From contig JAUIBA010000028.1 in NCBI GenBank assembly GCA_030427635.1, positions 1 through 52,999 of the forward strand: 52,999 nucleotides of DNA, read 5' to 3'. The stretch is from Bacteroidia bacterium (GTDB lineage: Bacteria > Bacteroidota > Bacteroidia > Chitinophagales > Chitinophagaceae). The notes below the pieces were generated by a model, which had not been told where the DNA came from, did not search any database, and saw only the letters and a program-made list of their open reading frames with translations. Made by a program: the position numbers and the translations under genes. Shown here one piece after another: positions 51,552-52,999 of this stretch (position 1 is the stretch's first letter; each line of letters opens with the position of its first letter).

Positions 51552-52737
51552 CAGCTGCGATTACGTAAGCATTCTTGATCCGAATTGGATATCTACTTTA
51601 TTAAGTGTGATTTCTACTCTTTTTATTTTTTTATTGAGTATTCCAATTCTCTTTTTTCAAACGTTTCTACCAGAAGATATCCGAGAACTATATGGAAAAT
51701 ATAGTAGCACACAACATTTACGGAAATTCTCACTTTTTAAAAATTTACTATTAGTCTGCTTGGTAATATTTGGCAATCATGGAATAATATTCATTATAAA
51801 AAATTTCATTGTTGATTCATATTGCTATAAAAATACTATAATAATAATTTATTACTTTATTTGCTTATTTTTTCTAGTATACTATTGTGTTTACACCTAC
51901 CGATATTTTATCGATTTTGTCTTTAAAAAAGAAGATGTAAGAAAGGAAGTTGTAAGAATATTAGTAAAATTAGTTATTGAAAAATATGATAAGGTTAAAA
52001 AAATTGACAATTGTATTATAGAAGAATTTTCTGAGTTGGGACGTTCCTTTTCCTCCGGAGGAAACAAAGCAATTTTGTTAGATGGTATCACTCAAATAGT
52101 CAAACATGTTACAAAAAATATGAATGAACATTATGATGGAGAACAGTTGTCAAAACTACTTGACAGTGTACTTATACAATCAATTACTGAGGATGGCACT
52201 CTAAGCGAATATAATACAATTCAAATATTTTCCATATGCGATATTATACAGAGGGCATATTCAAAAAAGCTACTTAAAGATTATGATTCGAGTTGCACTG
52301 TAAAGCTCCTCAACAACCTAATTCCCAATGTGTTACGATATGAAAGAGTATCAATGATAAGGCGAATAATTGAAGTTTTACGAAAATTTGATGCTACACA
52401 TGATAATATATACTCGATATGCAAGAGATGTTTTACTAGCCAGATCCATTCAATTGTTTGTCTTGAAATAAGCTATTTGATATCCTTAATAAGAAATCAA
52501 AAAGAAAAAAGAGACAACTATGAAGATAACCTTATGTACGTTTGCGCCTTTATATCGTGGCATCATACGAGTAATAATAAATTTATGGTTCAATATGCCA
52601 ACGCTAACTTTACAAAATTGATAAATGAAGGCATATTAAGCCGCGAAGAATTATCAAATATTGCATTCAATTTTGGTGAGATTTTTGAGTTTGAAACTGC
52701 AAACTCTATTGAATCATATCTAACAGCAGGCAACTAA
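51544..52737 (+). CDS. Membrane protein of unknown family, third gene of the signalling cassette
   Basis: A 397-residue protein with three predicted transmembrane helices (about 15-40, 64-90 and 96-122). The long remainder is mostly helical and charged, probably cytoplasmic. I recognise no enzyme motif, no receiver domain and no DNA-binding motif. Regularly spaced amphipathic helices suggest an alpha-solenoid-like fold, but this is a guess. The gene starts inside the receiver gene. In a sensor, relay, effector reading of the operon this would be the membrane-acting output. Strongly AT-rich; TTA and ATT dominate. Confidence 0.7.
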   Translation: MHSSCDYVSILDPNWISTLLSVISTLFIFLLSIPILFFQTFLPEDIRELYGKYSSTQHLRKFSLFKNLLLVCLVIFGNHGIIFIIKNFIVDSYCYKNTIIIIYYFICLFFLVYYCVYTYRYFIDFVFKKEDVRKEVVRILVKLVIEKYDKVKKIDNCIIEEFSELGRSFSSGGNKAILLDGITQIVKHVTKNMNEHYDGEQLSKLLDSVLIQSITEDGTLSEYNTIQIFSICDIIQRAYSKKLLKDYDSSCTVKLLNNLIPNVLRYERVSMIRRIIEVLRKFDATHDNIYSICKRCFTSQIHSIVCLEISYLISLIRNQKEKRDNYEDNLMYVCAFISWHHTSNNKFMVQYANANFTKLINEGILSREELSNIAFNFGEIFEFETANSIESYLTAGN

Positions 52738-52999
52738 ATTCACTATGAGCCCTGCTAATCGTATTTCCCTACTAAACACACAGACATAGTGTACGTCCTC
52801 TATTGTGGGGTAGTCTCCATATCACGGCTCCCGGTCTCCTGAGCGGCGTATAACAATTACCCTTCGTGTTTAAGATATATAGGCCAAAAATGGTTGGTAA
52901 AATCTGCTGTAACCCTTTACTGCATTGATTTTGGAAGAAGTTTATTGAAATTAGTTTCAATAAACTTCTTTGCTTTATGGTTACTTCAAAAAAAAGCGA
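52738..52999. other. Right-edge intergenic region
   Basis: No gene is supported in this 262-bp stretch. After about 52760 it becomes less AT-rich than the cassette. It contains a perfect 16-bp inverted repeat and an A8 run near the end. It may be the right border of the acquired segment, but the window stops too soon to tell. Confidence 0.5.
52935..52970. terminator. Perfect 16-bp inverted repeat, terminator-like
   Basis: Two 16-nt arms (52935-52950 and 52955-52970) are exact reverse complements around the 4-nt loop ttag. The stem is AT-rich and followed by tgctttatgg, so T-run support is weak. It lies about 200 nt after the last gene and could be a terminator or a mobile-element end. Confidence 0.55.

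Noticed and set aside
48968..52737. Direct naming of the cassette as Detocs
   Set aside because: Only the kinase-receiver-effector logic matches. The TPR-type sensor, PNP effector and receiver-fused third protein are not seen, so the name is not supported.
52790..52850. Weak resemblance of the minus strand to the GGAGCCGTG segment of bacterial group II introns
   Set aside because: No paired partner strand, no domain V hairpin and no reverse transcriptase are visible. The resemblance is from memory and too short.
1..52999. Search for tRNA, rRNA and CRISPR arrays
   Set aside because: No cloverleaf, rRNA core or regularly spaced identical direct repeats with unique spacers were seen. The regular repeats found are coding (Ig-like modules).

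Overview
The window looks like a chromosomal segment of a Bacteroidota bacterium, most likely from the Chitinophagaceae/Sphingobacteriales side. The evidence is four secreted proteins with type IX secretion (T9SS) C-terminal signals, a PorP/SprF-family partner, Bacteroidota-style lipoproteins, TAnnTTTG-type -7 promoter elements and no strong Shine-Dalgarno sites. Most genes share a marked codon habit (ATA for Ile, CTG for Leu). No rRNA, tRNA or CRISPR array is visible.

Layout. 1-282: gene-free, with a pair of 19-bp direct repeats that look like the end of a lost insertion sequence. 283-4725: small membrane protein, pyruvate kinase, a convergent HxlR regulator/phosphoesterase pair, and a TatD-like hydrolase coupled to TcdA. 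4786-9167: a lipoprotein, a LysM/DPBB envelope protein and two glycosyltransferases. 9203-17921: two divergent T9SS surface proteins, an NHL-repeat protein and a 2348-residue protein built from about 26 Ig-like repeats. 18003-22275: leftward metabolic genes (GH20 hexosaminidase, peptide deformylase, YkuK-like protein, flavoprotein). 22568-27171: a type-B T9SS substrate (SBBP, PKD and CHU_C domains) coupled to a PorP/SprF protein. 27230-34734: phosphohexomutase, aldehyde dehydrogenase, HD hydrolase, WG-repeat protein and ABC-F ATPase. 34929-42299: another NHL T9SS protein, small envelope proteins, a YdeP-type molybdopterin oxidoreductase, an EEP-family hydrolase and a PKD lipoprotein. 42456-47698: purK-purE-icd, then an SbtA-type bicarbonate permease, with a divergent CbbR-like LysR gene. 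This group has an inorganic-carbon theme: PurK consumes bicarbonate, Icd releases CO2, SbtA imports bicarbonate, and CbbR-type regulators respond to carbon status. 47826-48518: a secreted cytochrome-c-like protein.

From about 48.8 kb the sequence becomes strikingly AT-rich and codon use switches to ATT and TTA. Here sits a tightly overlapping three-gene cassette (48968-52737): a soluble PAS/HATPase histidine-kinase-like protein with no canonical H-box, a stand-alone receiver with an unusual acidic pocket, and a three-helix membrane protein of unknown family with a long cytoplasmic domain. The foreign composition and 8-14 bp gene overlaps suggest an acquired signalling-to-membrane-effector module. 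Its logic resembles phospho-relay anti-phage systems such as Detocs, but I see no diagnostic Detocs domain. This is the best candidate for an undescribed system in the window. Downstream, near the right edge, is a perfect 16-bp inverted repeat.
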